64,000 nucleotides of DNA from Trinickia terrae. Its GTDB lineage: Bacteria; Pseudomonadota; Gammaproteobacteria; Burkholderiales; Burkholderiaceae. The notes under the pieces were generated by a model that ran no database searches, was not told where the DNA came from, and saw only the letters and a list, made by a program, of their open reading frames with translations. Location: positions 1-64,000 of the forward strand of contig NZ_SWJE01000014.1 in assembly GCF_005144415.1 (NCBI RefSeq), in the 5' to 3' direction. This document shows positions 16,242 to 24,775 of the stretch, in pieces; within the stretch, counting starts at the first letter, position 1; every line of letters starts with the position of its first letter. Both the position numbers and the translations under genes were made by a program.

Positions 16242-16442
16242 TCAATCGTCGAAGTCGCCGGCGGCCAGGCGTTTTGCGTCGAGGCGAAGGAACCGTCTGT
16301 GGTCGCGCTGCTGCAGGGCGCGTGCCGCACTTTCCACGACGATCCGCACGGCGCGGTGACGCATCGAGGTATCGAAGTCGCCGACCATGCGCAGCCGCTG
16401 CCATGCGGCGCGCAGATCAGCGTCGGTGAGCGGCGCTTGCAT
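16242..16442 (-). CDS. 66-aa Arg-rich helical early protein
   Basis: A 66-residue, Arg-rich helical product (MQAPLTDADLRAAWQRL at the start). It lacks an obvious ribosome-binding site but fits the operon spacing. Unknown function; a small regulator or nucleic-acid-binding role is possible. Confidence 0.5.
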   Translation of the reverse strand: MQAPLTDADLRAAWQRLRMVGDFDTSMRHRAVRIVVESAARALQQRDHRRFLRLDAKRLAAGDFDD

Positions 16443-16447
16443 GGCGA

Positions 16448-16672
16448 TCAGTGCAGGAGCGCCAACATCGGTTTGAGTACCGGCATGCCGGCGCCGCCGT
16501 CCCACTGGCAGCGCACGACGTAGCCGAGCCGGCGAGCGGCGTCGCGAAAGACCAACGGGTCGACGTCGGCTTCCCACAGGTCGCGCAGATAGGCGCGGCG
16601 GCGCTCCATCGAGCGCAGAAGGCCGTAAGGGGCTGGGAAGAGGATCAGCGGAGCAGAGGCAGCACGAGCCAT
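16448..16672 (-). CDS. 74-aa early phage protein, unknown
   Basis: A 74-residue product (MARAASAPLILFPAPYGLLR at the start) preceded by GGAG. Reading stops five bases before the next gene. No recognised domain. Confidence 0.6.
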   Translation of the reverse strand: MARAASAPLILFPAPYGLLRSMERRRAYLRDLWEADVDPLVFRDAARRLGYVVRCQWDGGAGMPVLKPMLALLH

Positions 16673-16686
16673 AGCGGTCTCCTCGT

Positions 16687-17232
16687 TCAGTTGATGAGCA
16701 GTTGCTGCTTGAGGGCGGGGGCGATCGCCTCGAGCGGGGATACCGGCATGCCGAGCAAGCGCGAGACATCGCGCAGATTGGCGTACAGCTCGGCGGCAAC
16801 GCCGCGCTCGGTGGACTTGGCGATTTCTTTCGCGAGCGTGCCGCGATAGCGAAGCGCGGTGAGGCGTTGGGAGACGGTCAGGCGGCCGATGCTTTGCGGC
16901 ACGAGCCGGCCTTCGAGCACGTCGAGCACCCAGGCGCGGAAGGCCTTGGCGCGCTCGGTGCGCGCGAGCATGCCGAGCAGGTAGCAGCCGCGCGGGCTGA
17001 AGATGCAAACCTGCTGGCGGCCGCCGGCGGTGTCGAGCTCGACGAGTTGGGTCATCTCGTCGGTGAATTCGTCGGCGTTGCGGTCGTGCAGCGTGTTGAT
17101 GGAACCACGCTTTTCGTAGTCCAAGGCTGCCTCAATCTGAGGTGCCCTTAGCCACGGCACACCATGAATATCGACCACGTCGAACTCGACGCTTTCAAAC
17201 ACAAGAACGGCGGTTGAAGACGCTTGCTGCAT
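16687..17232 (-). CDS. BRO-N / antirepressor-family protein
   Basis: A 181-residue protein with a Bro-N-type domain in its first about 100 residues (VPWLRAPQIEAALDYEKRGSI... and FSPRGCYLLGMLARTERAKAF...), the DNA-binding module of phage antirepressors. The C-terminal about 75 residues are helical. In temperate phages such proteins counter the repressor or modulate early genes. It is the first gene after the terminator at 17254-17293 and heads the early operon below it. Confidence 0.8.
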   Translation of the reverse strand: MQQASSTAVLVFESVEFDVVDIHGVPWLRAPQIEAALDYEKRGSINTLHDRNADEFTDEMTQLVELDTAGGRQQVCIFSPRGCYLLGMLARTERAKAFRAWVLDVLEGRLVPQSIGRLTVSQRLTALRYRGTLAKEIAKSTERGVAAELYANLRDVSRLLGMPVSPLEAIAPALKQQLLIN

Positions 17233-17253
17233 GTGTTTCTCCTTTTTGCGGGC

Positions 17254-17293
17254 AAAAAAATCCCCTCGCGCCGTTTAGGCACGATGCGAGGGG
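17254..17293 (-). terminator. Rho-independent terminator on the minus strand
   Basis: CCCCTCGC (17262-17269) pairs perfectly with GCGAGGGG (17286-17293); on the minus strand the stem is followed by seven Ts (17254-17260). It separates the ogr/CII block from the antirepressor operon and could be an attenuation point between them. Confidence 0.85.
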
Positions 17294-17317
17294 ACAACTG
17301 GGGATCGGTTTGTGGCG

Positions 17318-17566
17318 CTAGACGGGCAGCTCTAGCTGTTGCGCGATGCGCTCACGCACATGAGGCGAGAGCGGCAGATTGAGCGAGAGATTCGGGGTCG
17401 CCGACGGCGAGAGCGTGCGGGCGAACTCCATGTTCACGACGTAGGTGTGGCCGCACTCCGGGTTGTTGCACATGAACGTCACCTCCCGGAAGGTCAGGGA
17501 CATATCCCGGCTGCTGCGCGCGGTGGCGCGTGTGCGGCAATGGGGGCAGCGATTCAGGATTCTCAT
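17318..17566 (-). CDS. ogr: Ogr/Delta-family late-gene activator
   Basis: An 82-residue zinc-finger protein with paired cysteines C-P-H-C near the start (RCPHCRTRA) and C-N-N-P-E-C-G-H-T-Y at about residues 32-41, the signature of P2 Ogr and P4 Delta. These activate late promoters by contacting RNA polymerase. The ATG at 17566 gives the normal family length. In this phage ogr is next to the CII-like gene in the regulatory block rather than beside gene D. Confidence 0.88.
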   Translation of the reverse strand: MRILNRCPHCRTRATARSSRDMSLTFREVTFMCNNPECGHTYVVNMEFARTLSPSATPNLSLNLPLSPHVRERIAQQLELPV

Positions 17567-17850
17567 GAGAGCTTCCCTGGACGGCACTCGCCGTAACCGC
17601 GGCGGGCGCATTCGCAATGCACGCCGACTTCGCCGAGCGTGGCGACGGCATCGAGGTATTTGCGGGTGACGAGCACGAAACCCACGGATGCGACGAGCGT
17701 GTCGATCTTGTCGATGACGACGCCTTGCCCGCCGCTCAGGAAGCGGCTGACCTGGGAATCGTCCCAGCCAAGGGCTGTTTGCACGTCTTGGCGCTTCGGG
17801 CCGTGTAGTGCTTGGCGCAGCGCGGGCTCAATCAGGGCGGGGTTTCGCAT
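17563..17850 (-). CDS. CII-like phage transcriptional regulator
   Basis: A 95-residue protein with a lambda-CII-type HTH (about residues 20-45: RQDVQTALGWDDSQVSRFLS), followed by the VVIDKIDTLVASVG segment typical of the family. It would influence the lysis-lysogeny choice. Its stop overlaps the ogr start. Confidence 0.75.
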   Translation of the reverse strand: MRNPALIEPALRQALHGPKRQDVQTALGWDDSQVSRFLSGGQGVVIDKIDTLVASVGFVLVTRKYLDAVATLGEVGVHCECARRGYGECRPGKLS

Positions 17851-17853
17851 GGC

Positions 17854-18087
17854 TCAATGTCCTGCAACGTTGGTTGAGTGCGGCTGGGTGGCCGAGCGCC
17901 TAAGCTTTGCCTTGTATCGTTCGATTCCTTCGAGGAACACGGCTCTCGTGATTTGGGACATCGAACGTTTCTCTTGGCACGAGAGGTATTCGAGCGCGCG
18001 CCGTTCTTCGGGCATGAGGCGCACATAAACAGGTTTGGGCGATAGCACGCCGCGAGGCTGGCGGCTCGGGCCTTTGGGCTTAGTCAT
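17854..18087 (-). CDS. Small RHH-like DNA-binding protein
   Basis: A 77-residue basic protein. A short beta stretch (PVYVRLMPEERRALEYLS) followed by two helices (SMSQITRAVFLEGIERYKAK) has the look of a ribbon-helix-helix fold. It is the first leftward gene from the divergent regulatory region and so occupies the Cro/cox-like position opposite the XRE repressor. Confidence 0.65.
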   Translation of the reverse strand: MTKPKGPSRQPRGVLSPKPVYVRLMPEERRALEYLSCQEKRSMSQITRAVFLEGIERYKAKLRRSATQPHSTNVAGH

Positions 18088-18173
18088 GGCGGGTATACTT
18101 TCCTGGATAGCCTTTCGTTACGTAAGGATAGTGTATTGGGTTCGAAAGTACCCGTCAATAAAATTGGGCTTAA
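18088..18173. promoter_or_regulatory. Divergent lysogeny-switch control region
   Basis: This 86-bp gap separates the leftward early block from the rightward repressor. It holds a near-perfect 17-bp palindrome at 18111-18127 (CCTTTCGTTACGTAAGG, one mismatched pair plus the centre). It also holds two related half-sites in opposite orientation: GGGTATACTTTC at 18091-18102 and GAAAGTACCC at 18144-18153. This is the expected place for repressor and Cro-like operators. Confidence 0.65.
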
Positions 18174-18734
18174 ATGGATACGGTGGGGAAGCGTTTGCGT
18201 GAAGAGCGCTTACGGGTTGGCCTTAGTCAGGATGAGTTCGCGGCTATCGGCGGGCTCGGGCGAAAGTCTCTGGGGCTCTACGAGTCCGACGAAAGGGCGC
18301 CCGACACGAATTTCCTGTTGGCTCTTCGAGGTATTGGCGTTGACGTCTGGTACGTGCTGACCGGCCAGACGTTGGTGGATTCGCTCACCTCGGAAGAGAG
18401 CGAGCTGGTGAAGCGCTGCCGTTTGGGCAAGGAAGCGCAGACGTCAGGCAGCGAACTGACGCAAGACGAGCGCGAAATTCTCGATGCCTACAACCAGCTC
18501 AACGAAGCCGGAAAAGCCACCATGCAAGCGATGCTGGAGACTTGGGTGAATACCGGTGCGCTGACGCAGACGGGCCAGCCGCCAGCGCCTGAACGTCGCG
18601 TCAAGCGTCTGTCTGAAAACCGGCGTGCGGCGCTTGATGCTCGAGCGGCAGAAAACGTCGAGCGCGCGATGCAACTGGTTGCGGCCGAGCGCGCAGAACG
18701 ATCGGCACGATCGAAGAAAGGGCCTGGCAAATAA
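18174..18734 (+). CDS. XRE-family prophage repressor (CI-like)
   Basis: A 186-residue protein. Residues 1-60 form an XRE helix-turn-helix (RLREERLRVGLSQDEFAAI, then GRKSLGLYESDERAPD). A polar linker and a helical C-terminal region rich in Arg/Ala follow. There is no S24 peptidase motif, so SOS cleavage of this protein is not expected. It is transcribed divergently from the early leftward genes and is the best candidate for the master repressor of the prophage. Confidence 0.82.
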   Translation: MDTVGKRLREERLRVGLSQDEFAAIGGLGRKSLGLYESDERAPDTNFLLALRGIGVDVWYVLTGQTLVDSLTSEESELVKRCRLGKEAQTSGSELTQDEREILDAYNQLNEAGKATMQAMLETWVNTGALTQTGQPPAPERRVKRLSENRRAALDARAAENVERAMQLVAAERAERSARSKKGPGK

Positions 18735-18737
18735 TCG

Positions 18738-19133
18738 CTACTGTTCCGCGTCACGCCGCTCGCGGCGCAACGCCCGGACTACGTGACTTATTGCCGCGAG
18801 CGCATCTTCCGCGCTTGCCAACGCGTCAACTTCTGGCGGGGCAGAGTCGGCGCGTTGTGGCTTGTCCGATAGACCGGACAAGCTTTGCGCAAATACGCCG
18901 ATGGCGGCATGCAGGTATTCGCCGCGTTCTGTAAGGTACAAGTCGCGCAGGCCAACTTTCCTGTTCAGCAATGAGAAACCGAGGAATTCCTCTAATTCGG
19001 CGATCCGCTTGCTGACGGCGGGCCTATGTATGCCCATTGCATTGGCTGCGTCGGTAAAAGACTCGTGGCGCGCTATTTCAAAAAAATCGCGCAGAAGATT
19101 CCAATTCAACCCGTCGTGCCTTGGTCCGACCAT
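18738..19133 (-). CDS. LysR-type HTH domain protein lacking the effector domain
   Basis: A 131-residue protein. Residues 8-70 match the LysR-type winged HTH (LLRDFFEIARHESFTDAANA and PAVSKRIAELEEFLGFSLLN), but the substrate-binding domain is absent; a short Ser/Ala-rich helical tail replaces it. The ATG at 19133 follows GGAGAG. It is convergent with the repressor gene, three bases from its stop. It may be a domain-only phage regulator or a truncated remnant; the intact HTH and ribosome-binding site favour the former. Confidence 0.75.
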   Translation of the reverse strand: MVGPRHDGLNWNLLRDFFEIARHESFTDAANAMGIHRPAVSKRIAELEEFLGFSLLNRKVGLRDLYLTERGEYLHAAIGVFAQSLSGLSDKPQRADSAPPEVDALASAEDALAAISHVVRALRRERRDAEQ

Positions 19134-19384
19134 CGCTAAAGGCTCTCCGCTTGCCACGCCCCGCAAAGGCACGAACTTGCAAGGGCTTAAGTTTTCTCGT
19201 TAATCAATAAGCATAAGAGTGTAACTTTACAAGCACCTTTAGCGTTCCCTGTGGGTTTCATTCCAAAATCCGTTCGTTTCTGACGTAATGCTGGTCGTGG
19301 ACTGTTTTCCGCGAACGCTTCATGTCGCGGAATCCGGTCTCACGTGACATCGCGTAGGGACAGTAGAGGGGGAAGAAACTCAAA

Positions 19385-19642
19385 ATGAATAGCGGAAGTG
19401 GTAGAGCAGATAATAAGCACTGCGATAAGATTGAATGTATGGAGATGCCGGCAAGCGTTAAGAATCGGTGCGCTGCTGAACATGATCAGGACGTTGTTCT
19501 GAAAGCCGTTGACTGGGCAATAGGCCAGCTTGCAGTCGCGCTTGAATGCGCATCACAGGCGATGACTGAACTTCGGACGGTGCGGTCTGCGCTGAACCAC
19601 GGCGAAGCAAGGGACGCAATTAACTCAATGGGGGACCAATGA
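19385..19642 (+). CDS. 85-aa protein, first gene of a membrane-associated moron pair
   Basis: An 85-residue soluble helical protein with three cysteines, preceded by a strong GGGGGAAG site. Its stop overlaps the next ATG (ATGA), so the two genes are translationally coupled. It is on the strand opposite the surrounding phage operons and is separated from them, which marks it as an accessory (moron) unit. No family recognised. Confidence 0.6.
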   Translation: MNSGSGRADNKHCDKIECMEMPASVKNRCAAEHDQDVVLKAVDWAIGQLAVALECASQAMTELRTVRSALNHGEARDAINSMGDQ

Positions 19643-20544
19643 AAGAATTCGTTTTGCTGACCGCTGCGATTGCGGTCTGGGTGCTTGTTTGGACTGTGCT
19701 AGCAAAATATTGGAAGCGTAAGGGACATGGCGCGCTGCTCGCACACATGTCTGCTGGGGTGTCGGGGTTCGTGGTTTGCTCAATCCTTTTCATCGCGGAG
19801 CTGTCGGGCAAAAGCGCACCGGGCGACGGGAAGTCTTCCGTTGACGCGTCAGCGCCGAAAGCGGCGGTGGTGCAGGCAGCGCAAAAAAATGAAAGCGGGA
19901 GCAACGTTCCACAGGCGGGGGCGAAGGTTGAGCCCGACATGCCCGTCGCTTTTACTGGAGCGGCGAGCGAAGGAGCCGTAACGGCGGAAAATTGGCCGAA
20001 GTCGGTGACAATCGTGCTACCTGTGAGCGAGGACGAAAAGCGCTACATGGCCGACTATGTTTGCCTCGACGAATCCGAATGCTACGGCCCGAAGCGATTC
20101 CAGCGCTACATTTTCAAACGCTATCCGGGTCTCGCTCGCGTCCAGTATCACCCGCTGCTGGAGGATGCAAGCGACAGCGAGCTTGTGTCGAACAGGAAAG
20201 AGAACTTCTTCCAGAGTCTCTATTTTTCGAAGCAAATCCAGCTTGCGAACGGGCAGAGTCTGTACGATTTCATGCGCTCGTGCAGCCGTGGTTTCACAGC
20301 ACTCGATGCCGCTGAGGTTGGTTACGACGAGAAAATGAAGGCACCATATTTCGACTTGCAGTACTTCCCGACACTACGGCGCGCTGATACAGGCGAGCCG
20401 ATAGAACTGCAGATTCTGTTTGAGCGTCGGGGAGACAAACTGATCGCGCGAAGCCCGTTCTTTACTTCGAATGCGCTTCGATATTCGGATTTTCTGCGGC
20501 GGCATAACGTAACGTGCTGGAACAAGGGCACGATGGCGGAATGA
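19639..20544 (+). CDS. 301-aa membrane-anchored moron protein, unknown
   Basis: Two N-terminal transmembrane helices (about 3-22 and 36-54) are followed by an Ala/Lys/Ser-rich linker (about 58-110) and a folded domain of about 190 residues with a possible conserved Cys pair near residues 140-145 (YVCLDESEC). Coupled to the 85-aa gene. The stop is only nine bases from the end of convergent late gene D. Membrane anchoring plus a prophage location would suit superinfection exclusion or lysogenic conversion, but no homologue is recognised. Confidence 0.6.
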   Translation: MKEFVLLTAAIAVWVLVWTVLAKYWKRKGHGALLAHMSAGVSGFVVCSILFIAELSGKSAPGDGKSSVDASAPKAAVVQAAQKNESGSNVPQAGAKVEPDMPVAFTGAASEGAVTAENWPKSVTIVLPVSEDEKRYMADYVCLDESECYGPKRFQRYIFKRYPGLARVQYHPLLEDASDSELVSNRKENFFQSLYFSKQIQLANGQSLYDFMRSCSRGFTALDAAEVGYDEKMKAPYFDLQYFPTLRRADTGEPIELQILFERRGDKLIARSPFFTSNALRYSDFLRRHNVTCWNKGTMAE

Positions 20545-20553
20545 TTTGGGGCG

Positions 20554-21636
20554 TTATCGGCCGCGCCTGAAATGCGTCCGATGCCGGTCGGTCGTCGGAT
20601 CGTCGCGCATTTCGAGCTCGAGCGCCGTCGTGAATCCGCTTTCGCCGATCGTATGTGTCGCCTTCTTCACGAGCCACGGCGTCTCATCGATTTCCGGCTT
20701 GAAGCCCGCCACGGTCACCGGCATTTCCGGAAAGAGCTCGGCGCGGCCGAGCGCGAGCGTGTAGCTCATGGTGGCCTGGCTGCGCTGGGTGCGCGCGTAT
20801 TCGGCCTGCGCCGCGGCTCGCGCTTCGGCTTCGGTCGCATAGTCTTCCGGCAGCACCTTCACGTTCTTGTTGTTCTCTCCGCCGACGATCACCGATTTGC
20901 GCTTCGCCTTGCCGTTTGAATGGTAGTGCGCGCGCACGGCCGAATAGCTCTCGCGCTGCGCGATGTGGTAGCGGTGCTGGTCGCCGCTCGAACGGGTGAG
21001 GTTCAGCACGTCCAACGCCTTGCCGCTCACGGTCTTGCCGGTGCCGATCGGCATGAAGAGCAAGCGCAGATCCTTCACGTTCATCACGGCGTCGTAGCGC
21101 TTCGCCAGGCGCGTGAGAAACGACATATCGGACTCGTGCGTCTGGTCGATATGGTCGATGAGAATCTTCGCCAACCTGTCGCCGACGGCGGGCGTCAGCT
21201 TGTGGCGGCCCGCGATCGTGCGCACGATCGCGCCGATCGTCTGCCGGTGCCAGCTCCTTTCGCGGCGCTCGTGCATCCCGTCCGTCATCGAAGCCGAACG
21301 CGCGCGAATCGTGATGATGTCCGGTGCCCCGCTGTGTTCCACCTCGTCGACAGTGAACGTCCCCTTATCGACGAGCGGCTCGCCGACCCATCCGATCGAC
21401 AGCTTGATATTCGCGCCGCGCTTCGGGATGGCGAAGGTGTTGCGTGAATCGTCGAGCACCAGGTCGAGCATGTCGGATTCGTCGGCTCGGGACTCGGAGA
21501 GCGACAGGCTGATGAGACTGGGCGCGATCAGGTTCGACAGATCGCGGCCGTCGAGCGTGATGCGATAGTCGGCTCGCGGCTGCACGCGACCGGCACGTGC
21601 TCGCTTGTCCGTGGCCTGGGCGTCCTGCGCGGTCAT
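20554..21636 (-). CDS. D: Late control protein D (tail hub/baseplate gpD)
   Basis: A 360-residue P2 gpD homologue, the tail hub protein connecting tube and spike. Recognisable family features include the N-terminal YRITLDGRDLSNLIAPSLIS segment and KVLPEDYATEAEARAAAQA near residue 265. It is the last gene of the leftward tail operon, and its ATG overlaps the stop of U. Confidence 0.9.
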   Translation of the reverse strand: MTAQDAQATDKRARAGRVQPRADYRITLDGRDLSNLIAPSLISLSLSESRADESDMLDLVLDDSRNTFAIPKRGANIKLSIGWVGEPLVDKGTFTVDEVEHSGAPDIITIRARSASMTDGMHERRERSWHRQTIGAIVRTIAGRHKLTPAVGDRLAKILIDHIDQTHESDMSFLTRLAKRYDAVMNVKDLRLLFMPIGTGKTVSGKALDVLNLTRSSGDQHRYHIAQRESYSAVRAHYHSNGKAKRKSVIVGGENNKNVKVLPEDYATEAEARAAAQAEYARTQRSQATMSYTLALGRAELFPEMPVTVAGFKPEIDETPWLVKKATHTIGESGFTTALELEMRDDPTTDRHRTHFRRGR

Positions 21637-22058
21637 GCGGTTGCCGCCTTGTCCTGCTGTGGCTTGGCCGATAGCTGACTGTCGTCGACGCGCTTGAGCG
21701 TGAGATTAAACTCAATCTTGCGCGGGATACCTTCTTTCGTGTGGTACGTCGCGGTTTCGTCCAGGCTGTCGATCACGTACGCGCCGTAGACGTTGCCGAT
21801 CCCGTCGACGAGCACGTAGGCGTCGCCGGCGTCACCCATGCGCGCGAGCTCGTCGATCGAGGCGATCGTGCCAATTCCGTTATCGGGTGCCACCATGCCG
21901 TTGAGGGTGATCGTGTCGTCGCCGGCGCCGGTGAACTGGCTGGCGTCGCGCGTGCCCACTCGCGAGCTCGTGCGGTGCTTCCAGTTGCGCCGGCGCTGAA
22001 GTTCCTTGTAGGGCGTGGTCGCGAGGCTGAACACGAACTGATCGAGCGACATCATCAT
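21633..22058 (-). CDS. U: Tail protein gpU
   Basis: A 141-residue P2 gpU-type tail protein with the WKHRTSSRVGTRDASQFTG motif region and an FNLTLKRVDD ending. It acts in tail-tip assembly or tail termination. Order T-U-D is as in P2. Confidence 0.9.
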   Translation of the reverse strand: MMMSLDQFVFSLATTPYKELQRRRNWKHRTSSRVGTRDASQFTGAGDDTITLNGMVAPDNGIGTIASIDELARMGDAGDAYVLVDGIGNVYGAYVIDSLDETATYHTKEGIPRKIEFNLTLKRVDDSQLSAKPQQDKAATA

Positions 22059-22082
22059 GGGTATTTTTCCTTCTGCGGACGG

Positions 22083-24760
22083 TCAATCGGACAGGCGAGA
22101 ACCGAGACGCGACAACTTCGCGCGCTCTGCCCGCTCGAGCTCGGCGCGCACCATGCGGCCGATTTCCGTCGCGTCGACGCCGGCCGGCGGGTAGATGTTG
22201 ATGGTGATCGGCGCGGCTGCGGTGGTGATGCTCGGCGCCGCCAGCGCGGCGGCGATCGGCGGGTGCCGGTCAATTGGCACGGACGGACGCACAAGCGGCA
22301 CGGCCTGTGAGAGCTGCGTGCCGGCGGCGATGGCCGGCGCACCGAACGAGGTAGCCGCGACGGTCGCGAGCGCCGCGGCGGCTCGTGCAACGCGCCCATG
22401 TTCGCCTTCCATGCCGATCGCCGCGCCCTGGCTAATGAAGCCGCCCAGCTCGCCGAATACGCGGCTCGGGCTGTGGATGCCGAGCTTTTCCTTGAACCAC
22501 GCGACGGTCGAATCGGCAACGTTCGTGATCGCGTCCTTGACCGCGCCCAGCCCGCTCGTGATGCCGTTGACGAGGCCTGCAAGGAGGTTCGAGCCGAACG
22601 TCGAAAACCTCGCCGGCAGCTCGACGCCGAACCACGACAGCACCGCGGCGAACGCTCGATAGAAGAGGCCGAGCGGCGACCAGTTGACGACGAGCGCGCC
22701 GATGCCCGATAGCCCGCCGGCGAACGCCTCGCGCACGGAGCCCCACAGGCCACCGAAGAAGCCCTTGATTGGCTCCCAGTACCGATAGAGCAGAAGCGCG
22801 GCGAGCGCGATGCCCGTGATCGCCAAGCCGATCGGGTTCATCAGCATCGCCCGCCCGACGAACATGACGGCGCTGCCGAGCAGCCTGAACGCGCCCGCGC
22901 CCATGCCGAGCCCGCGCGCGAGGATGCCGCCCTGCATGCCGAGAGTTGTCATGCTGAAGCGGAGAATCGCCATCGGCCCGAGCACGCCCGCAAGCGCGAT
23001 CGTCAGTGTTCCGGCGACGACGAGCAGTGATGCGAGCACCGTCAGCACCGTGACAATGACCTTTGCGGCGGTGCTGTGCTCGCGCATGAAGCCCACGACC
23101 TTCTCGGTCGCGGTGGCGGTTGCCTGCAACGCCGCGTTATAGAGCGGTGACACCTTCTCGCCGAGCTCGAGCTTCAGATCCCGCAATTGAGCGAGCGCCG
23201 CAATTTCACGACCTTGCGTGATTTGTTGGCCCTTCGCGTGCAGCTCGTCGATGCCGTCGGCGCCGGCGTTGAGTCGCTCGTTTTTGTGGACCTGCTCGCG
23301 CTGCATGTACATGGTCGAGAACAGGTTCGCCGCGGTGCGATTTGTGAAGATCGTCGAAATCATGTCCTTCACCCTGTCCGGGTCGGTGATGCCCTTCGCG
23401 GCCAGCTTCGGTAGCAGCACCTTTTCGAGCCATTCGAGCGGCGAGGCCTTCAGCATGTCGCCGCCCTTCAGCGCCCCCGGCTTGATCTGCTTAATCATGC
23501 CGATCTTGTTGTACTCGACCATCTTCGGGTCCAGCAGGCCAAGTGACATCATCTGTTTTGCGGCGCGCACGGTGGTCTTGCCCTGGTAGACGTTGCTGTA
23601 CGCGGACATGAGGCCCGTGCCGACAGCGTGCCCTCCCATTTCCTGGATGAGCGGCTCCATCTGGTAGTAGAACGCGTCCTTGCGCAGTTGCTTGGCGGCT
23701 ACGCCACCGGTCTGGATGAAGTTACGCCACTCGTCTCCTCCGACCCGGCCGCCGGTCGCGGTGAGCACCTTCTGCACCATGTTCGCTTCATCCTTGAACG
23801 TCGCTTCGTCCTTGGTGCCGCCGCGCAGCTCGATCACCTTCAGCATGTTCAAGAACTTCTCTTCGTTCCCGTGCGCGTCGTCCGCGCCGAACATGGCTTC
23901 GTTGGCGAACTTCATTTTCGCGAGCGTCGGCATCACCATTTGCGCGTGATGCTCGTCGGCGAAGATCGTCAGCGAGTCGCGCATCATGGTCAGGTTGTCG
24001 GTGGTCGCCACGCCATACATCTTCATCGCGCGGGCGTACTTCACCGCGTCGGCGGTCGCGTGATCGCCCAGCCCCAGGGCCTTGATACGCATGCCTTCGT
24101 TCTCGGCCTTCTTCGACTCGTCGAGCGTCTCGCGCAGGTCGCCGAGCATGTGTACGCCCGTGCTCTTCGCCGCGTAGCCGCCGACCGCCATCCCAGCGGC
24201 TACGCCCTGCATAGCGTGCATCTTCGTGCGAGCAGCCGCGACACGCTTCTCGCGCTCACCGAGCGCCTCGAGCTGGCGCACCTGGTCGTTCATCGCCGAG
24301 GTGGTCGACGTGATGCTCGCGCGCAGCTCGCGCTCGTGCTGGGAAAGGTTGCGCGTGTTGATGCCCGCGCCGGCAAGTTGGTCGCGCAGCACGCGCACGC
24401 GGCCCGACTGCTTCTCGTGTTCGACAGCCAGGCGTGCGGCGCTCTGCTTGGTCTTCTCGAACTCGGCGATCATCTGGCGCGACGGCGGCGCGACGGCGGC
24501 CCGACGGCGCGCAGCGACCCGGCGAGCTCCGTGACGCGGGCGCGCGCCGCGGAAAGCTGTGAGGCGGTCGCGGCCAGGCCGCCACGCATCTCGCGAAACT
24601 CGGCGATGCGCTTCTGCGTCTTGCCCATCTCTGCCAGCTCGCGGCGCGTTTCTTTCAGCGATGTAGCGAGCCCTTTGTTACCGGCCAGCAGGTTTTTGAG
24701 CGGCTTCGTCAGGTTGTCGATCACGTCGAACATGACGCGCAGCTTGAGCGTGTTGTCCAT
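22083..24760 (-). pseudogene. T: Tail tape-measure protein gpT, frameshifted by an 11-bp duplication
   Basis: The tape-measure gene is split. Codons from 24760 give the normal N terminus (MDNTLKLRVMFDVIDNL...) for 90 residues, then run off-frame to a stop at 24470. The remaining about 795 residues continue in another frame from about 24473 (IAEFEKTKQSAARL...) to 22083, with the usual membrane-like segments and a C-terminal helical tail. The cause is visible: an 11-base unit, CGCGACGGCGG on the plus strand, is duplicated at 24478-24499. Removing one copy restores PPSRQMIAEF in frame. A restart at the ATG at 24473 has no ribosome-binding site, so intact gpT is unlikely. Confidence 0.9.
24478..24499. 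repeat. 11-bp tandem duplication disrupting gene T
   Basis: Two adjacent perfect copies of CGCGACGGCGG, at 24478-24488 and 24489-24499, with a degenerate third copy following. The extra 11 bases shift the tape-measure reading frame. Confidence 0.92.
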
Positions 24761-24775
24761 CGTTCGTTGTTTCGT

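Noticed and set aside
24470-24502. Programmed frameshift as the explanation for the split gene T
   Set aside because: There is no slippery heptamer at the break; a perfect 11-bp tandem duplication explains the shift directly.
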